Assembly (NCBI GenBank): GCA_023422975.1
Contig: JAFAGF010000110.1
Span: 1 to 14,661, forward strand
Direction: 5' to 3'
Origin: Pseudomonadota bacterium
GTDB taxonomy: Bacteria; Pseudomonadota; Gammaproteobacteria; Burkholderiales; Burkholderiaceae_C
DNA length: 14,661 nucleotides
The notes under the pieces were generated by a model that was not told the origin of the DNA, made no database searches, and worked only from the letters and a program-made list of their open reading frames with translations. Below are positions 13,795-14,661 of the stretch, in pieces. Both the position numbers and the translations under genes were made by a program. The number at the start of each line of letters is the position of its first letter. The stretch's first letter is position 1.

Positions 13795-14050
13795 AAGACC
13801 TCCAAGTCATTGATACCAGCCAACAGCCATGGCTTGCCTTCATGCTAGGTAAATTTCTTGAATATCAAAATACGCAGTTTTTATTTTTTAATTACCAAAA
13901 CATATTTTTGGTCTAAATATATTTAAATAATTAACTTATCAATCATTTAAATATATTTTAAAAAAATGCTTATTGCGATTTATTGGTTGTTTTAAATCAA
14001 CCCATCCGCGCAATATGCAACACCGTTCATTGCCATAAAAAAGGCCTGCC
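13795..14050. promoter_or_regulatory. AT-rich divergent control region with three palindromes
   Basis: Bases from about 13850 to 14000 are far more AT-rich than the rest of the window. They contain CCAAAA-CATAT-TTTTGG (13895-13911). They also contain a perfect 14-bp inverted repeat, AAATATATTTAAAT (13915-13928) with ATTTAAATATATTT (13945-13958), and GGTTGTTTTAAATCAACC (13985-14002), in which eight of nine pairs match. The region must drive both flanking genes. Several TATA-like stretches exist, so single -10 boxes cannot be assigned. Confidence 0.55.
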
Positions 14051-14661
14051 ATGTATTTATTTCGCCGCCACTTTTTAACCACCGCCGCACTGGGCTTGTG
14101 GAGTGCCATCGCCGCAACCAGCGCCCACGCCAGTTCGCCCAGCAACTTTCCAGACAAGCCCGTCAAACTGGTGGTGCCCTACCCCGCTGGCGGCATTGTG
14201 GACATCTCTGCTCGCATCATTGCCGAAGGCCTCACCCAGCAATGGGGGCAGCCCGTCTTGGTAGAAAACCGCCCCGGCGGCAATGCCAATATCGGTGCGG
14301 AAGTGGTGCGCAAAGCCAAACCCGATGGCTACACCCTGTTGGTGGGCTCCTCATTTTTGGTGCTCAACCCACTCAATGACAGCGCCACCCGCTACCGCAC
14401 CGAAGACTTCGCACCCATTGTGGAACTGGGCAGCGCCCCCACCGTCTTTGCCGTGCCTGCCAGCCTGCCCGTCAGCACGCTGCAAGAGTTTGTCGCTTTA
14501 GCCAAATCACAGCCCAAGCAACTCAACGCCGCCACACCCGGCATCAACACCACCAACAAACTGGCGCTAGAGCGGCTGTTTGACAGCACCGGCATTCAGG
14601 TGGAACAAGTGCTCTACCAAGGCCAGCCACCTTATCTTGCAGACTTGGCCAACAACCGCGT
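14051..14661 (+). CDS. Bug/TctC-family tripartite tricarboxylate transporter substrate-binding receptor, 3' end outside window
   Basis: The first 203 codons are present and the frame is open to the window end. A signal peptide with twin-arginine-like FRRHFLTTAA (residues 4-13) likely ends after AHA at residue 27. The mature start has KPVKLVVPYPAGGIVDISAR, VLVENRPGGNANIGAEVV and KPDGYTLLVGSS, standard Bug motifs; the full family length is about 320-330. AAGG lies 6 bases before the ATG. Its divergent partner is the AtsK-like dioxygenase, so the ligand may be an organosulfur compound, which is inference from position only. Confidence 0.92.
   Translation, partial: MYLFRRHFLTTAALGLWSAIAATSAHASSPSNFPDKPVKLVVPYPAGGIVDISARIIAEGLTQQWGQPVLVENRPGGNANIGAEVVRKAKPDGYTLLVGSSFLVLNPLNDSATRYRTEDFAPIVELGSAPTVFAVPASLPVSTLQEFVALAKSQPKQLNAATPGINTTNKLALERLFDSTGIQVEQVLYQGQPPYLADLANNR

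Overview
The window looks like chromosomal DNA of a beta-proteobacterium, most likely a member of Burkholderiales/Comamonadaceae. The support is two Bug/TctC-type periplasmic receptors (a family greatly expanded in this group), a UreD of the Comamonadaceae style, a high but not extreme GC content with strong third-position bias, and two intergenic copies of a degenerate repeat of a kind common in Comamonas/Acidovorax relatives. The taxonomy is inferred from sequence style, not from a search. No rRNA, tRNA, CRISPR array, transposase or phage gene was seen.

Layout, left to right. (1) 1-558: 3' part of a patatin-like phospholipase gene. (2) 675-1124, minus: a small hotdog thioesterase. (3) 1393-4106, plus: a complete NitT/TauT-type ABC importer operon (binding protein, ATPase, permease) closed by an intrinsic terminator at 4166-4191. 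(4) 4563-6101, plus: a zinc-dependent nucleobase/nucleoside deaminase, then an apparently full-length urease accessory gene ureD with no urease structural gene beside it. (5) 6137-9769, minus: a tight operon encoding a Bug-type solute receptor, PcaB, PcaC and PcaD, i.e. the middle of the protocatechuate branch of the beta-ketoadipate pathway, with a divergent LysR regulator at 9888-10787. (6) 11019-12773, plus: a short Hsp20-type chaperone gene behind a good sigma-32-like promoter, then two lipoprotein genes (an M48 metalloprotease and a small DUF333-like protein). (7) 12859-13794, minus: an alpha-ketoglutarate dioxygenase of the TauD/AtsK type. It is divergent from a second Bug-type receptor gene that runs off the window at 14661, and the two are separated by a very AT-rich, palindrome-rich control region.

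How they fit together. Most genes look like scavenging or catabolic modules. The ABC importer, deaminase and ureD could serve nitrogen acquisition (inference only). The receptor-pcaBCD-LysR block would take 3-carboxy-cis,cis-muconate to 3-oxoadipate but lacks the ring-cleavage dioxygenase and the CoA steps within the window. The dioxygenase/receptor pair fits organosulfur use. The Hsp20, M48 and DUF333 genes fit protein and envelope quality control.

I found no clear candidate for an entirely new system. The most unusual points are the orphan ureD next to the partial pca block, the inverted repeat that embeds the sigma-32 -35 element, and the cluster of palindromes at 13895-14002.
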